Assembly (NCBI GenBank): GCA_900553685.1
Contig: USEI01000001.1
Coordinates: 268,413-332,412, forward strand
Length of the DNA stretch: 64,000 bases
Origin: an uncultured Clostridium sp.
GTDB taxonomy: Bacteria; Bacillota; Clostridia; TANB77; CAG-508
Direction: 5' to 3'
In this document: positions 36,477 through 46,090 of the stretch, one piece after another
Layout: each line of letters begins with the position of its first letter
How positions within the stretch are numbered: the first letter of the stretch is position 1
The notes under the pieces: model-generated
Databases searched by the model: none
What the model was told of the DNA's origin: nothing
The model's input: only the letters and a program-made list of their open reading frames with translations
Translations under genes and position numbers: made by a program

Positions 36477-37357
36477 ATTATTCTTTTCATATCTTCTGGT
36501 ATAGGAGATTCAAAAATACAGTTTGTATTAAAAATAGGATGAATAAAAGAGACTTTATAAGCATGAAGAGCTTGTCTATTTATGATAGAAGAAATATTTC
36601 CATATAGAGAATCCCCCAAAATTGAATGACCTATATATTTTGAATGAACTCTAATTTGATGAGTTCGTCCAGTTTCTAATTCAAAATTTACTAAACATAA
36701 TTTTTTATTTTCATATTTAAAATTTTTTATTAAATTAAAATGAGTAATTGCAGTATTTCCATTAGAATTTATTTCACGTTCGATTATTGAATTTTCTTTT
36801 CTAGAAATTGGAGCGTTTATAGTTCCAGAAGACTTTTCTAAAAATCCGTCTAGTATTGCTATATATTCTTTTTTAAAAATTTTATTTTTCATTTGTTTTA
36901 TTAAAATTTCTTGTATATATTCGTTTTTTGCAAAAATAACAATACCAGAAGTATCTTTATCTAATCTATTTACAGGTCTAATTTTTGTTTTTATGTTGTT
37001 TTTTAAATAATAAAATTGAACACCATTAGAAAGACTATTTTTATAATGTGATATTGATGGGTGTATAGGAATGTTTGGGGATTTATTTAAAATAAGCATA
37101 GTTTCATCTTCAAAAATTACATCTAAATTCATCTTAATAGGAACAATATTGTTACTAAGTTCTTCAAAATTTAAATCAACTTCTATTATATCATTTAAAT
37201 TTAATTTAGCATTAACAAAGGTACTAATATGGTTTAGATAAATTTTTTGATTTTTTTTTAATTTGCTTAATAATCTATCAGAGATTTTAAAATGTGATTT
37301 TAAAACTTCTTTTACATTTAAATATTTATTGTTAGTAACTGTATAGTTTAATTTCAT
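36470..37357 (-). CDS. RluA-family pseudouridine synthase
   Basis: Converts uridine to pseudouridine in rRNA or tRNA. An S4-like N-terminal domain (residues 1-65, 'RLLSKLKKNQKIYLN') precedes the catalytic domain, with Asp133 in 'PVNRLDKDTSGIVIFAKN'. 'KEYIAILDG', 'ETGRTHQIRVHSKYIGHSIL' and 'GDSLYG' are family motifs. 295 residues fits the RluD/YlyB class. The start ATG 37357 has AGGAAAT upstream. The stop touches the terminator of the convergent small gene. Confidence 0.94.
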   Translation of the reverse strand: MKLNYTVTNNKYLNVKEVLKSHFKISDRLLSKLKKNQKIYLNHISTFVNAKLNLNDIIEVDLNFEELSNNIVPIKMNLDVIFEDETMLILNKSPNIPIHPSISHYKNSLSNGVQFYYLKNNIKTKIRPVNRLDKDTSGIVIFAKNEYIQEILIKQMKNKIFKKEYIAILDGFLEKSSGTINAPISRKENSIIEREINSNGNTAITHFNLIKNFKYENKKLCLVNFELETGRTHQIRVHSKYIGHSILGDSLYGNISSIINRQALHAYKVSFIHPIFNTNCIFESPIPEDMKRIIK

Positions 37358-37664
37358 ATTAATTTCCTCTATTTATTTATAATATATATTATATTTATAT
37401 TTTTAAAAATTCTAACATATAAAAAGTTAAAAGTCTAGTTGATAAATATGATGATATATAATAAGAATATCTACATGTTAATTAAGAAATGGATAATAAA
37501 AATACTAATATAGCAATAAAGTAACTGATAGGTCAGAATATAAAAAGTAGTATACATAAATTAAAATGTATAAAAATTTATGAGATAATTGCTGTCAAAT
37601 AAAATAAATATATATATTTTTTTGTAATTATATGATAGAATTGTAGCAAGTAAGGAGGTGCCTT
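37358..37664. other. Divergent intergenic region, no gene
   Basis: 307 bases between the minus-strand RluA-type gene and the plus-strand Nudix gene. Very AT-rich, with runs of TATATA. A TAGAAT that could be a -10 for the Nudix gene lies at 37636-37641 but no -35 fits. I find no reading frame, tRNA or clear structure in it. Confidence 0.5.
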
Positions 37665-38186
37665 ATGGAAGTTTGGGATGTATATGATAAATATAGAAAT
37701 ATTACAGGTAAGAAAATTCTAAAAAGCCAAAGAGCTTCTTTAAAAATCGGAGAATATGAAACAGTAGTGCATGTTGGAATTTTTAATTCAGATAGTGAGT
37801 TATTGATTCAAAAAAGGCAAAGCTTTAAAGAAACTTATCCTAATTTATGGGATATAACTGCTGGGGGACATGTTATTTCAGGAGAAACTAGTGAAGAAGC
37901 AATAGAAAGAGAGCTTTTTGAAGAACTAGGATATAAATATGATTTTTCATCAGAAAGGCCATATTTTACAATTAATTATGAAAAAGGATTTGATGATATT
38001 TTTATTATAAAAGATGATATAGATATTAATAATTTGAAACTGCAGTATGAAGAGGTACAAAATATAGTTTGGGCAAGCAAGAGGGAAGTTTTACAACTAA
38101 TAGATGAAAATAAATTTATACCATATAATAAAGGATTTATAGAATTATTATTTCACCAGAATTATAATAGAGGAGTTTTAGAATGA
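37665..38186 (+). CDS. Nudix hydrolase (YfcD/IPP isomerase-like)
   Basis: 173 residues. The Nudix box is complete: 'GGHVISGETSEEAIEREL' followed by FEELG, giving G-x5-E-x7-REL-xEEL-G. The preceding 'VHVGIFNSDSELLIQKR' and 'TYPNLWDITAGG' resemble the YfcD and isopentenyl-diphosphate isomerase subgroup. Substrate not determinable. AAGGAGGTG before ATG. Its last 4 bases (ATGA) overlap the MFS start. Confidence 0.93.
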   Translation: MEVWDVYDKYRNITGKKILKSQRASLKIGEYETVVHVGIFNSDSELLIQKRQSFKETYPNLWDITAGGHVISGETSEEAIERELFEELGYKYDFSSERPYFTINYEKGFDDIFIIKDDIDINNLKLQYEEVQNIVWASKREVLQLIDENKFIPYNKGFIELLFHQNYNRGVLE

Positions 38187-39436
38187 AAAAAGAAAACAAA
38201 AATTTAAAATTGTTTCCTAAATATAGAAGAATATCACGTGATTTTTTGTTTTTTTATACTATTAATGTATTATTTTTAACTCAAATTAAAAAAATTGATA
38301 TTTCAGATGTTGTCTTGGTAGATACTTTTTATTCACTTTTTGTTGTGATTGCACAAGTCCCAGCAACAACTCTAATTGAAAAAATCGGCAGAAAAAAATC
38401 GATGATTTTGGGAAATTTTTTAAATGCAATATATTTATTTTTAGTAATTAATGCTTCCAATTTATTTAATCTTATTATTGCAGAAATAACTTGTGCAATG
38501 GCTTTTGCACTAAAAGATGTTGCAGAACATGCAATACTTAATGAATCTATTACTTTTGAAAAAGAAGAAAAAAGTAAGATATTTTCAAAAATTCAAGGAA
38601 AAGCAATATCAGGATATTACATATTAAGTGCTGTATCAATGATATTTTCAGGATTTTTATATGAAATAAATGGATATATTCCAATAACGATTTCTTTGAT
38701 TATTGTTATAATAGCTTTAATAATTTCAACTAAATTTGAGGAACCACCAAGAGTTACAAAAGAAGAAAAAATAGAAGATCAAAACTTAAAAGAGATAGTA
38801 GAATTTGTTTTTAAATCTAATAGATGTAAGAGTTTATTACTATTTTCAGCAATATTCTATGGTATATTCACAGTTTTAGCAACTTATGAGGTAAGTTTAT
38901 TAGAAGAACTAGAAGTTTCTTCAAAGTATATTGGCATAATATTTGCATTACTAAATATAGTTTCAGCCTTTTCTTCTGGAGCGGAGAAAATTTTTCAGGA
39001 AAAATTTAAAAATAGAACACTATCTGTTTTAGGTATTTGTTTAACTTTGTCTTGCCTATTTTCAGGACTTGCAAGTTATTGTAGAATTCCTATACCAGTA
39101 GCAGTTTTAATAATAATTGTTTTATACATGATTAAATATATGTCAGTTGGATTATATAATGTTTTATATATTAAATACTTGAGTAATTTTACAAATAGTA
39201 AAATTGATACTAAAATTTTTGCAATAAATAGTTTTCTTGGAGCTACATTTAGTATTATTTTTGGAGTTATAGCATCTGCTTTAGTTAGATTTATGCCAAC
39301 TAATAAATCTATGGTACTTTTTGGAGCTTTAAGTTTTCTTATTATTATTTTTACTTTAAAATATATGAAAAAGAGAGTGGGGTTAAAACCAGAAGAATAT
39401 TCTGAAATAGAACTAAAATATGATTCAAGAGTTTAA
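38183..39436 (+). CDS. Major facilitator superfamily transporter
   Basis: 417 residues, 12 hydrophobic helices by eye. The loop after helix 2 carries 'EKIGRKKSMILGNFLN', the MFS motif A-like region (G-x3-D/R-R/K-x-G-R-K). The ligand is not determinable; drug efflux-like members are common. It overlaps the Nudix gene by 4 bases, so translation is likely coupled. Followed by an HD gene after 19 bases. Confidence 0.9.
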   Translation: MKKENKNLKLFPKYRRISRDFLFFYTINVLFLTQIKKIDISDVVLVDTFYSLFVVIAQVPATTLIEKIGRKKSMILGNFLNAIYLFLVINASNLFNLIIAEITCAMAFALKDVAEHAILNESITFEKEEKSKIFSKIQGKAISGYYILSAVSMIFSGFLYEINGYIPITISLIIVIIALIISTKFEEPPRVTKEEKIEDQNLKEIVEFVFKSNRCKSLLLFSAIFYGIFTVLATYEVSLLEELEVSSKYIGIIFALLNIVSAFSSGAEKIFQEKFKNRTLSVLGICLTLSCLFSGLASYCRIPIPVAVLIIIVLYMIKYMSVGLYNVLYIKYLSNFTNSKIDTKIFAINSFLGATFSIIFGVIASALVRFMPTNKSMVLFGALSFLIIIFTLKYMKKRVGLKPEEYSEIELKYDSRV

Positions 39437-39455
39437 TAAATATTAGGAGATAGAA

Positions 39456-40220
39456 ATGATTGATATTAAAAAAGCAAAAAATGAGTTTATTAAATATGTT
39501 AGTAATTATGATATGAATGAAAAAAGAATTAAATCAAAATATGAACATTCGTTTAGAGTTATGAAAAATAGTGAAAAAATAGCAGAAAGTTTAAACCTAG
39601 ATAAAGAAGATATAGATTTAGCAATTTTAATAGGTTTATTACATGATATTGCAAGATTTGAACAATGGAAAATATATAAAGTTTATAGTGATCAATTTAG
39701 TTTTGATCATGGCGATAAAGGTGCTGAAATATTAGAAGAAAATAATTTTATAAGAAATTTTATTTCAGAAGACAAATATGATGACATAATAAAATTAGCA
39801 ATTAGAAATCATAACAAATTTAAAATTGATGAAAATATTAAAGATGAAAAAGTTTTACTACATTGTAAAATCATTAGAGATGCAGATAAATTAGATATTT
39901 TTTATGAAGCACAAACTATGTTTTGGGAGAGCGAAGAAGAAAGAATTAAGATTGGAATCTCAAGCATTTCAGATAGCTATTTTGAGCAATTTATTAATAA
40001 AAAACAAATTTTAATTGAAAAAAAACAATCAGAATTAGATCATGTTATAGCAATAATTTCTTTTGCTTATGATCTTAATTTTGAATATTCAAAAAAAGTT
40101 GTTTTCAAAACAAAATATATAAAAGATATTTTAAATAAATTTATTTTTAAAAAACAAGAAACAATAAAAAGAATAGAGATAATTAAAAAAACAATAGACG
40201 AGTTTTTAAATATAAATTAA
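39456..40220 (+). CDS. HD-domain phosphohydrolase
   Basis: 254 residues. 'KYEHSFRVMKNSEKIAESLN', 'LAILIGLLHDIARFEQ' (HD metal motif), 'DHGDKGAEILEENNFI', 'IRNHNK' and 'RDADKLDIFYEA' (the second metal Asp) are the HD-domain signatures. Substrates of this group are nucleotides or phosphates. AGGAG before ATG; likely in one unit with the Nudix and MFS genes. Confidence 0.92.
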   Translation: MIDIKKAKNEFIKYVSNYDMNEKRIKSKYEHSFRVMKNSEKIAESLNLDKEDIDLAILIGLLHDIARFEQWKIYKVYSDQFSFDHGDKGAEILEENNFIRNFISEDKYDDIIKLAIRNHNKFKIDENIKDEKVLLHCKIIRDADKLDIFYEAQTMFWESEEERIKIGISSISDSYFEQFINKKQILIEKKQSELDHVIAIISFAYDLNFEYSKKVVFKTKYIKDILNKFIFKKQETIKRIEIIKKTIDEFLNIN

Positions 40221-40338
40221 AAAATTTTATAAAAAATTCTTATTAAATATTTATTTTTTTAATATTTCACAAAAAACTAAATATTAAGATAGATAATAAA
40301 TGATTATAATAAATTAACTTTAGAAGAGGAGAATTAAA

Positions 40339-40758
40339 ATGGAAATGTTATATAAAAGAAGAATTAACTACTATGAAACAGATGCTATGAAAGTTGTACA
40401 TCATTCAAACTATATAAGATTTTTAGAAGAGGCTAGAATATATTTAATGGACAAAATGGGTTTACCATATAGTAAACTAGAAGAAGAAGGAATAATGATA
40501 CCAGTAATTGGAGTGCAATGTACTTATAAACACTCAGCGAAATTTGATGATTTAATTGAAATTAAAGTAACAATAAGAGAATATACCGGAGTAAAATTAG
40601 TAGTTGGGTATGAAATTATTAATAAAACAAATAATGATTTATTAGTTTTAACAGGAGAAACAAAACATTGTTTTACAAATAAAGAAATGAAACCAATTTC
40701 TTTAAAAAGAATAAATCCTAAGATACATGAAATCTTTTTAAATTCTTTTAATGAATAA
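40339..40758 (+). CDS. Acyl-CoA thioesterase, YbgC/4HBT type
   Basis: 139-residue hot-dog-fold hydrolase. 'RRINYYETDAMKVVHHSNYI' holds the family's catalytic Asp and His motif (Y-x-x-TD-xM-xVVHHSNY), then 'RFLEEARIYLM' and 'EIKVTIREYTGVKL'. Cleaves short acyl-CoA or acyl-ACP thioesters. AGAGGAG before ATG. Separate from neighbouring genes by 118 and 176 bases. Confidence 0.93.
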   Translation: MEMLYKRRINYYETDAMKVVHHSNYIRFLEEARIYLMDKMGLPYSKLEEEGIMIPVIGVQCTYKHSAKFDDLIEIKVTIREYTGVKLVVGYEIINKTNNDLLVLTGETKHCFTNKEMKPISLKRINPKIHEIFLNSFNE

Positions 40759-40934
40759 TACTAAAAAAATATTTCTAAATATTTATATATAAATATTTAG
40801 ATGAGTTAAAAATACGATATAAGTTTAAATATAAAAATTATAAGATTTGAATTTTAGATATTCTTAGTATTAAATTAAAAAAGTTAAAATATTTTATTAC
40901 GATAAATTTTAAAAGAGGTTAAAACTGGTAAAAT

Positions 40935-41501
40935 ATGCAAGAAAAATTATACAAATTATTTAAAGAATGTAAATCAGAGCTTAAAAGTATAGGAATAAAT
41001 TTAGAAAATAAAACTTTGATAGGAGATATAGATATATCAATATCTAAAAGATCAAAAAAAAGATATGCTTGTTGTAAACAAGAAGAACCTGATGAAAGTT
41101 CAAAATATGTTATTAAAAGAAAAATCTATTTTTCAAGATATAAAAAACATCATATAGAAGTAAGTAAATGGGTATTAGAATTAAAAGATGAAATAATAAA
41201 AAATACTATTATGCATGAACTTATTCATTGTTTGCCAAACTGTAGTAATCATGGAAAAGAATTTAAAAATTATGCTAATTTAATAAATGAAAAACTAGAT
41301 TATAATATAACAAGACTTGGAAATAAGGCAAAAGATTATAAATTGAGTAATTTGGAATATTTTGAAGAAAATAATAAAAAATATAAATACATTATTAAAT
41401 GTCAAAATTGTAATACTATATACTATAGACAGAGATTAACTAAAAATTTTTTAAAAAAATATAGGTGCGGAATTTGTAAAGGAAAATTAAAATTTATTTA
41501 A
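40935..41501 (+). CDS. SprT-like zinc metallopeptidase-fold protein
   Basis: 188 residues. 'NTIMHELIHCLPNCSNHGKE' has the HExxH site plus a later His, as in SprT/Spartan domains. The end is a zinc ribbon: 'KCQNCNTIYYRQR' and 'RCGICKGKL' with Cys-x2-Cys twice. Bacterial SprT proteins are poorly characterised; Spartan relatives cut proteins cross-linked to DNA. Site AGAGG before ATG, 14 bases away. Monocistronic. Confidence 0.92.
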   Translation: MQEKLYKLFKECKSELKSIGINLENKTLIGDIDISISKRSKKRYACCKQEEPDESSKYVIKRKIYFSRYKKHHIEVSKWVLELKDEIIKNTIMHELIHCLPNCSNHGKEFKNYANLINEKLDYNITRLGNKAKDYKLSNLEYFEENNKKYKYIIKCQNCNTIYYRQRLTKNFLKKYRCGICKGKLKFI

Positions 41502-41527
41502 AATTTGTATTTTTATGTAGATATTTC

Positions 41528-41556
41528 TTGAACGAAAATTATTTAAAGTGTATAAT
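41528..41556 (+). promoter_or_regulatory. Promoter of the COG0523 gene
   Basis: TTGAAC at 41528-41533 and TATAAT at 41551-41556, 17-base spacer. No clear Zur-type operator is seen. Confidence 0.7.
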
Positions 41557-41612
41557 GTTTATGAATAAATATTTGTGTTATAGTTACTTAATTATAAATT
41601 AGGAGGGGAAAA

Positions 41613-42842
41613 ATGAATAAAATAGTACCAATAACATTGCTTACAGGTTATTTGGGAGCTGGTAAAACAACTTTAATAAATCATGTATTATCAAACCAAG
41701 AAGGGTACAAAGTTGCAGTTATTGTTAACGATATTGGTGAAATAAATATAGATGCAGAATTAATTCAAAAAGGTGGAATTGTAAGAGAGCAAGATAGTAA
41801 TTTAGTTCCATTAAGTAATGGATGTATTTGTTGTACTTTAAAAGTTGATTTAATGCAACAAATAGTTGAATTAATTAAAACAGGAAAATTTGATTATATT
41901 TTAATAGAGGCAAGCGGTATTTGTGAACCTTTGCCTATTGCTCAAACTATAACAGTATTATCTGAGCAGACAGAAGCTTATGGACTTCCCAAAATATGTA
42001 GATTAGATAATGTTGTTACAGTAGTTGATGCGGCAAGACTTGCTTATGAATTTGGAGCAGGAGAAAATTTAGTAAAACAAAATTTAGACGAAGAGGATAT
42101 TGAAAATTTGCTTATACAGCAAATAGAATTTTGTAACACAATTGTTTTAAATAAAGTAGATGAAGTCTCAGAAGAAGACTTAAATAAAGTAAAATCAGTA
42201 ATAAAAGCTCTTCAACCTGTTGCTAAAATAATAGAAACTAATTACGCGAAAGTTGATGTAAAAGAAATAATAGATACCAATAGTTTTAATTTTGAAAAAG
42301 CTTCTAGTTCAGCAGGATGGATACAAGAACTCGAAAGAGATGACAATGAAAATGAAGATGATAATAATGAAGATGAACATGAGGAACATAGCAATCATCA
42401 TCACGATGAACATGAAGAAGAGAAAAATGGACATCATCACCATCATCACCACAATCATGATAACGGTGAAGCAGAAGAATATGGTATAGGTACTTTTGTA
42501 TATGCAAGGAGAAAAGCATTTAATAGAGATAAATTTGAAGAATACGTTAATTTCAAATGGAGAAAAAATATTATAAGATGTAAAGGAATAATTTGGTTTT
42601 CAGATGAACAAGATATGTCTTATGTTTTTGAACAAGCAGGAAATCAAATGCAACTCGGAGAAGCAGGACTTTGGATAGCATCAGCTCCAGAAAATGAAAA
42701 AAATCAATTACTTAAAGATAATCCAGAACTATTAAAAGGATGGGATGAAAAAGTAGGAGATAGAATAGTTAAACTTGTATTCATTGGACAAAACTTAGAA
42801 AAAGATGAAATAAAAAGTGAGCTAGATAAAATTTTAGATTAA
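41613..42842 (+). CDS. COG0523/CobW-family metal-chaperone GTPase
   Basis: 409 residues. Walker A 'LLTGYLGAGKTTLINHVLSN', metal-binding Cys71-x-Cys73-Cys74 in 'NGCICCTLKVDL' (CxCC), guanine base motif 'NKVDEV', and the CobW C-terminal domain 'FVYARRKAFNRDKFEEYVNF'. A histidine/glutamate-rich loop near residue 250-285 ('HEEHSNHHHDEHEEE', then eight His in a row bar one) suggests a storage or delivery site for zinc, cobalt or nickel. Such proteins insert metal into client enzymes. AGGAGGGG before ATG and own promoter. Confidence 0.93.
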   Translation: MNKIVPITLLTGYLGAGKTTLINHVLSNQEGYKVAVIVNDIGEINIDAELIQKGGIVREQDSNLVPLSNGCICCTLKVDLMQQIVELIKTGKFDYILIEASGICEPLPIAQTITVLSEQTEAYGLPKICRLDNVVTVVDAARLAYEFGAGENLVKQNLDEEDIENLLIQQIEFCNTIVLNKVDEVSEEDLNKVKSVIKALQPVAKIIETNYAKVDVKEIIDTNSFNFEKASSSAGWIQELERDDNENEDDNNEDEHEEHSNHHHDEHEEEKNGHHHHHHHNHDNGEAEEYGIGTFVYARRKAFNRDKFEEYVNFKWRKNIIRCKGIIWFSDEQDMSYVFEQAGNQMQLGEAGLWIASAPENEKNQLLKDNPELLKGWDEKVGDRIVKLVFIGQNLEKDEIKSELDKILD

Positions 42843-42856
42843 AAGGAGTTGATAGT

Positions 42857-43474
42857 ATGGTAATAACAATTTGTAGAGAATATGGAAGTGGCGGTAAATA
42901 TATTGGAGAAAGACTTGCACAAGAATTAAATATGAAACTATATGATAAAGAAATTTTAAGTAGGGTTTCAGAAGAATCAGGAATAGATTTAAACATTTTA
43001 GAACAAGTTGATGAGAAGCAGGAACAAAGCTTTTGGTATACTTTTGCTACATCATTGTATGAAACAGCAGATAGTATAGATCCTATGAATCAAAAATTAC
43101 CATCTAATGAAAAACTTTTTATTGAACAAGCTAGAGTAATAGAAAATTTAGCTGATAAAGAAGATTGTATAATAATAGGAAGATGCTCAAATATTATTTT
43201 AAAAAATAAACCTAATGTTTTTAATATTTTTATATATTCTTCTAATTTAGAATTTAAAATTCAAAGAAAAATTAAATATTCAAATATTAAAGATAGAAAT
43301 GAAGTCGAGGAATTAATTAATAAAACTGATTTGGAAAGAGAAAAATATTATAATTATTTTACTGGTAAAAAATGGGGCGATAGAGAAGATTATGATATAA
43401 TGATTGATACTTCTAAAATTGGTATAGATAATACTGTAGAACTAATAAAAACATATTTGAATTTAAAAAAATAA
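42857..43474 (+). CDS. Cytidylate kinase-like (AAA-type) protein
   Basis: 205 residues. 'ITICREYGSGGKYIGERLAQ' is the P-loop region of the cytidylate kinase-like family, followed by 'YDKEILSRVSEESGID', 'IIIGRCSNIILKN' and a C-terminal 'YYTGKKWGDREDYDIMIDTSK' type segment. True Cmk is more divergent; these relatives (PF13189) have no established substrate. AAAGGAG before ATG, 14 bases after the COG0523 gene. Confidence 0.9.
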   Translation: MVITICREYGSGGKYIGERLAQELNMKLYDKEILSRVSEESGIDLNILEQVDEKQEQSFWYTFATSLYETADSIDPMNQKLPSNEKLFIEQARVIENLADKEDCIIIGRCSNIILKNKPNVFNIFIYSSNLEFKIQRKIKYSNIKDRNEVEELINKTDLEREKYYNYFTGKKWGDREDYDIMIDTSKIGIDNTVELIKTYLNLKK

Positions 43475-43493
43475 AAGTTGCAGGAGAAAAAAG

Positions 43494-45272
43494 TTGAAAG
43501 AGAATTTTGAGAATAATTATAATGATGAAGAAATTTTAGAAAAAATAACTATAAAAAAGAAAGAACCTAAAAAAGGTGGAAAAAGAAGTGCTAGAATAGA
43601 CAATACAAAAAAAGATAAAAGAAAAAGTAAGTCTAAAGATAGCAAAGGAAAAACAGGAACTAAGAAAAAACTAACTAAAAAGCAAAAAATAATTATTGCT
43701 ATTATTGCAGTAATTGTTATTTTGATTGGCACAGTATTTGGTGTGTATATTTATAAAGCAAATGGTAATATTGCAGAAGCAGTACTTAATGTTACAACAG
43801 ATGTTTTAGGAGAAAAAGATCCAATATTTGTTCTGGTACTAGGTGTTAGTGAAGATATATCAAATCCACTTACAGATACTATAATTTTATGCGGATATAA
43901 TCCTGATTCCCAAAAAGCATTTATGCTTTCAATTCCAAGAGATACTTTTGTCGGAAAAAGTGAATCAAGTGCTAATGGGTATGATAAAATAAATGCTTTA
44001 TATCAAACAGATGTTAATAAAACTGTAACAGCAGTTGAAAAATTAACTGGAATTAATATAGATAATTATGTAGTAGTTAGAAATACAGCACTTCCAGCAA
44101 TAGTTGATGCAATAGGTGAGGTTGAATTTGATGTTCCTATTGATATGGATTATGACGATCCAACACAAGATTTGCATATACATTTAGAAAAAGGTGTTCA
44201 AAAAATTGATGGAGATAAAGCAGAGCAATTATTAAGGTTTAGACATAACAATGATGGAACTTCATATCCTTATGAATATGGAGATAACGACTATGGTAGA
44301 ATGAGAACACAAAGAGAATTTATGAAAGTTGTTGCAGGAGAATTAGTTTCTTGGAATAGTGTAACTAAATTAAAAGATATAACAACAGCTGTTTTTGAAA
44401 ATTTAGAAACAGACATGAGTTTAGGAAAAGCTTTAGGATATGTGCCTTATGCTTTGAAATTTGATACAGATAGTATTAGAATGGAACAGTTACCTGGTAG
44501 CTCTGCTATGATAAATAATCTTTGGTTCTATAAAGCAAGCTCAAGTAAATGTAAAGATTTAGTAGATGAATTATTACTAAGTTTAGAATTAGAAGATAAA
44601 GAGTTAGAAAAGTGTTACAATAAAACTATAAATAAAAACATTAAAGTTTCAAATACAACTAAAGATGAGACAATAGATTTTGATGATGAAGATGATGATT
44701 CTTCTTCAAAAAATAAAGTAAATAGTAATACAACCCAAGAATGTGAACATGATTTTAGCATTTCACTTCCAGATGTTCCAGCTACATGTACTACATCTGG
44801 AAAAATTTCTAAAAAATGTAGTAAATGTGGTTTAGTTTTAGAAGAAACTACTCCTGCTTTAGGACACAATTATTCTGGAGGTATTTGTACAAGATGCAAA
44901 CAAAAAGATCCTAATACAGTAGTAAATGATGATAAAGATAATGATCAAAAAGAAGATGAAGATAAAAATACACATAAAGAACATAATTGGAAAGAAGTTT
45001 CAAGAATTAATGCTACATGTGGAAAAGAAGGTAGTATAACATATAACTGTTCTTGTGGAGCAACTAAAACAGAAACAATTCCAGCAACAGGAAAACATAA
45101 TTTCTCAGGTGCAACTTGTACAGTTTGTGGTGCAAATAATCCTGATTATAAAGCTCCTGACCCTGAACCAAATCCTGATCCAGGAACAGATGGTTCAGGA
45201 GATGACGCTACTGATATTCCAGAAGTTAATCCACCAGTAACTAATACAACTGCTACTCAAACAACAACTTAA
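43494..45272 (+). CDS. LytR-CpsA-Psr (LCP) family protein with cysteine/histidine repeat tail
   Basis: 592 residues, TTG start with AGGAG 7 bases upstream. A lysine-rich cytoplasmic segment (1-65), a membrane helix ('IIIAIIAVIVILIGTVFGVYI') and the extracellular LCP domain: 'DTIILCGYNPDSQKAFMLSI', 'IPRDTFV', 'NALYQTD', 'LRFRHNNDG' and 'RTQREFMK' are the pyrophosphate-binding and catalytic Arg/Asp elements that attach teichoic acid or capsule glycopolymers to peptidoglycan. After residue 390 come repeats with CxxC and HxW/HNxxG elements, typical of Clostridia surface proteins ('KCSKCGLVLEETTPALGHNY'), and a Pro/Asp/Thr-rich end. The tail probably lies in the wall. Confidence 0.9.
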   Translation: MKENFENNYNDEEILEKITIKKKEPKKGGKRSARIDNTKKDKRKSKSKDSKGKTGTKKKLTKKQKIIIAIIAVIVILIGTVFGVYIYKANGNIAEAVLNVTTDVLGEKDPIFVLVLGVSEDISNPLTDTIILCGYNPDSQKAFMLSIPRDTFVGKSESSANGYDKINALYQTDVNKTVTAVEKLTGINIDNYVVVRNTALPAIVDAIGEVEFDVPIDMDYDDPTQDLHIHLEKGVQKIDGDKAEQLLRFRHNNDGTSYPYEYGDNDYGRMRTQREFMKVVAGELVSWNSVTKLKDITTAVFENLETDMSLGKALGYVPYALKFDTDSIRMEQLPGSSAMINNLWFYKASSSKCKDLVDELLLSLELEDKELEKCYNKTINKNIKVSNTTKDETIDFDDEDDDSSSKNKVNSNTTQECEHDFSISLPDVPATCTTSGKISKKCSKCGLVLEETTPALGHNYSGGICTRCKQKDPNTVVNDDKDNDQKEDEDKNTHKEHNWKEVSRINATCGKEGSITYNCSCGATKTETIPATGKHNFSGATCTVCGANNPDYKAPDPEPNPDPGTDGSGDDATDIPEVNPPVTNTTATQTTT

Positions 45273-45279
45273 AATTTAT

Positions 45280-45337
45280 AAAAAAAGATATAAGATATAT
45301 TTATACACAAAATTGTAATATAATTATATCTTTTTTT
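45280..45337 (+). terminator. Terminator after the LCP gene
   Basis: 13-bp stem (45280-45292 with 45325-45337) with a long partly paired loop, ending in T7. Confidence 0.55.
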
Positions 45338-45422
45338 ATTTAAAAAAATAAGTATTTTTTAATTGAATAAAATCTATTCATATATTATACTTATAGTAGT
45401 TTTTTGAAAGGAGAATTTTGAA

Positions 45423-46082
45423 ATGGAGACAGATATTAATAACAATAAATTACTAACGAAAACATTTTTTTGGATGTTTTTAGGTCTTTTAGGCACAGCT
45501 TTAGTTTCGGCTTATACTTATTATTCAGGATTATATATAAAAATAGTTATATCAAATTCCTTTGCATTATTATTAATTACAGAATTAATAGTTGTATTAT
45601 TATTTACGTTTTTATTTAAGAAACTCCCACCAACAATGGTAGCGATATTATATTTTGTTTATTCATTTGTTAATGGAGTTACTTTTTCAACTATTTTTGT
45701 TATATATGAATTAAAATCAATAGTATTATTATTTATTGTCTCAGCTCTTTTATTTGGTGGATTAGCCTTTTATGGTTATAAAACAGATAAGGATTTAAGT
45801 AGTTGGAGTGGAATGCTTTTTGGAACATTAATAGCAGGGTTACTAGTTAGTATTATTAATTTATTTTTGGGAAACAGTTTGTTAGATATTATTTTAGATT
45901 GGGTTATTCTTTTTGTATTTTTTGGAATAACAGCTTATGACATGAATAAAATAAAAGCACTTGTATTAGAAGAAAATTTAGATAAAAGTAAATTGCATAT
46001 TTATGCGGCAATGGAGTTATATTTAGATTTTATTAATATTTTCTTGAGAATTCTTTCAATATTTGGAAAAAGAAGAGATTAG
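45423..46082 (+). CDS. Bax inhibitor-1/YccA family membrane protein
   Basis: 219 residues with seven hydrophobic helices and the C-terminal family signature 'YAAMELYLDFINIFLRILSI', with 'DMNKIKAL' just before. Bacterial BI-1 proteins are pH-sensitive calcium-leak channels. GAAAGGAG before ATG. 8 bases before the broken Nudix gene. Confidence 0.94.
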   Translation: METDINNNKLLTKTFFWMFLGLLGTALVSAYTYYSGLYIKIVISNSFALLLITELIVVLLFTFLFKKLPPTMVAILYFVYSFVNGVTFSTIFVIYELKSIVLLFIVSALLFGGLAFYGYKTDKDLSSWSGMLFGTLIAGLLVSIINLFLGNSLLDIILDWVILFVFFGITAYDMNKIKALVLEENLDKSKLHIYAAMELYLDFINIFLRILSIFGKRRD

Positions 46083-46090
46083 GAGAAATC

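Noticed and set aside
42304..42519. Frames on both strands across the His-rich loop of the COG0523 gene
   Set aside because: Repeated CAT/GAA/GAT codons keep all frames open; they are by-products of the His/Glu-rich protein.
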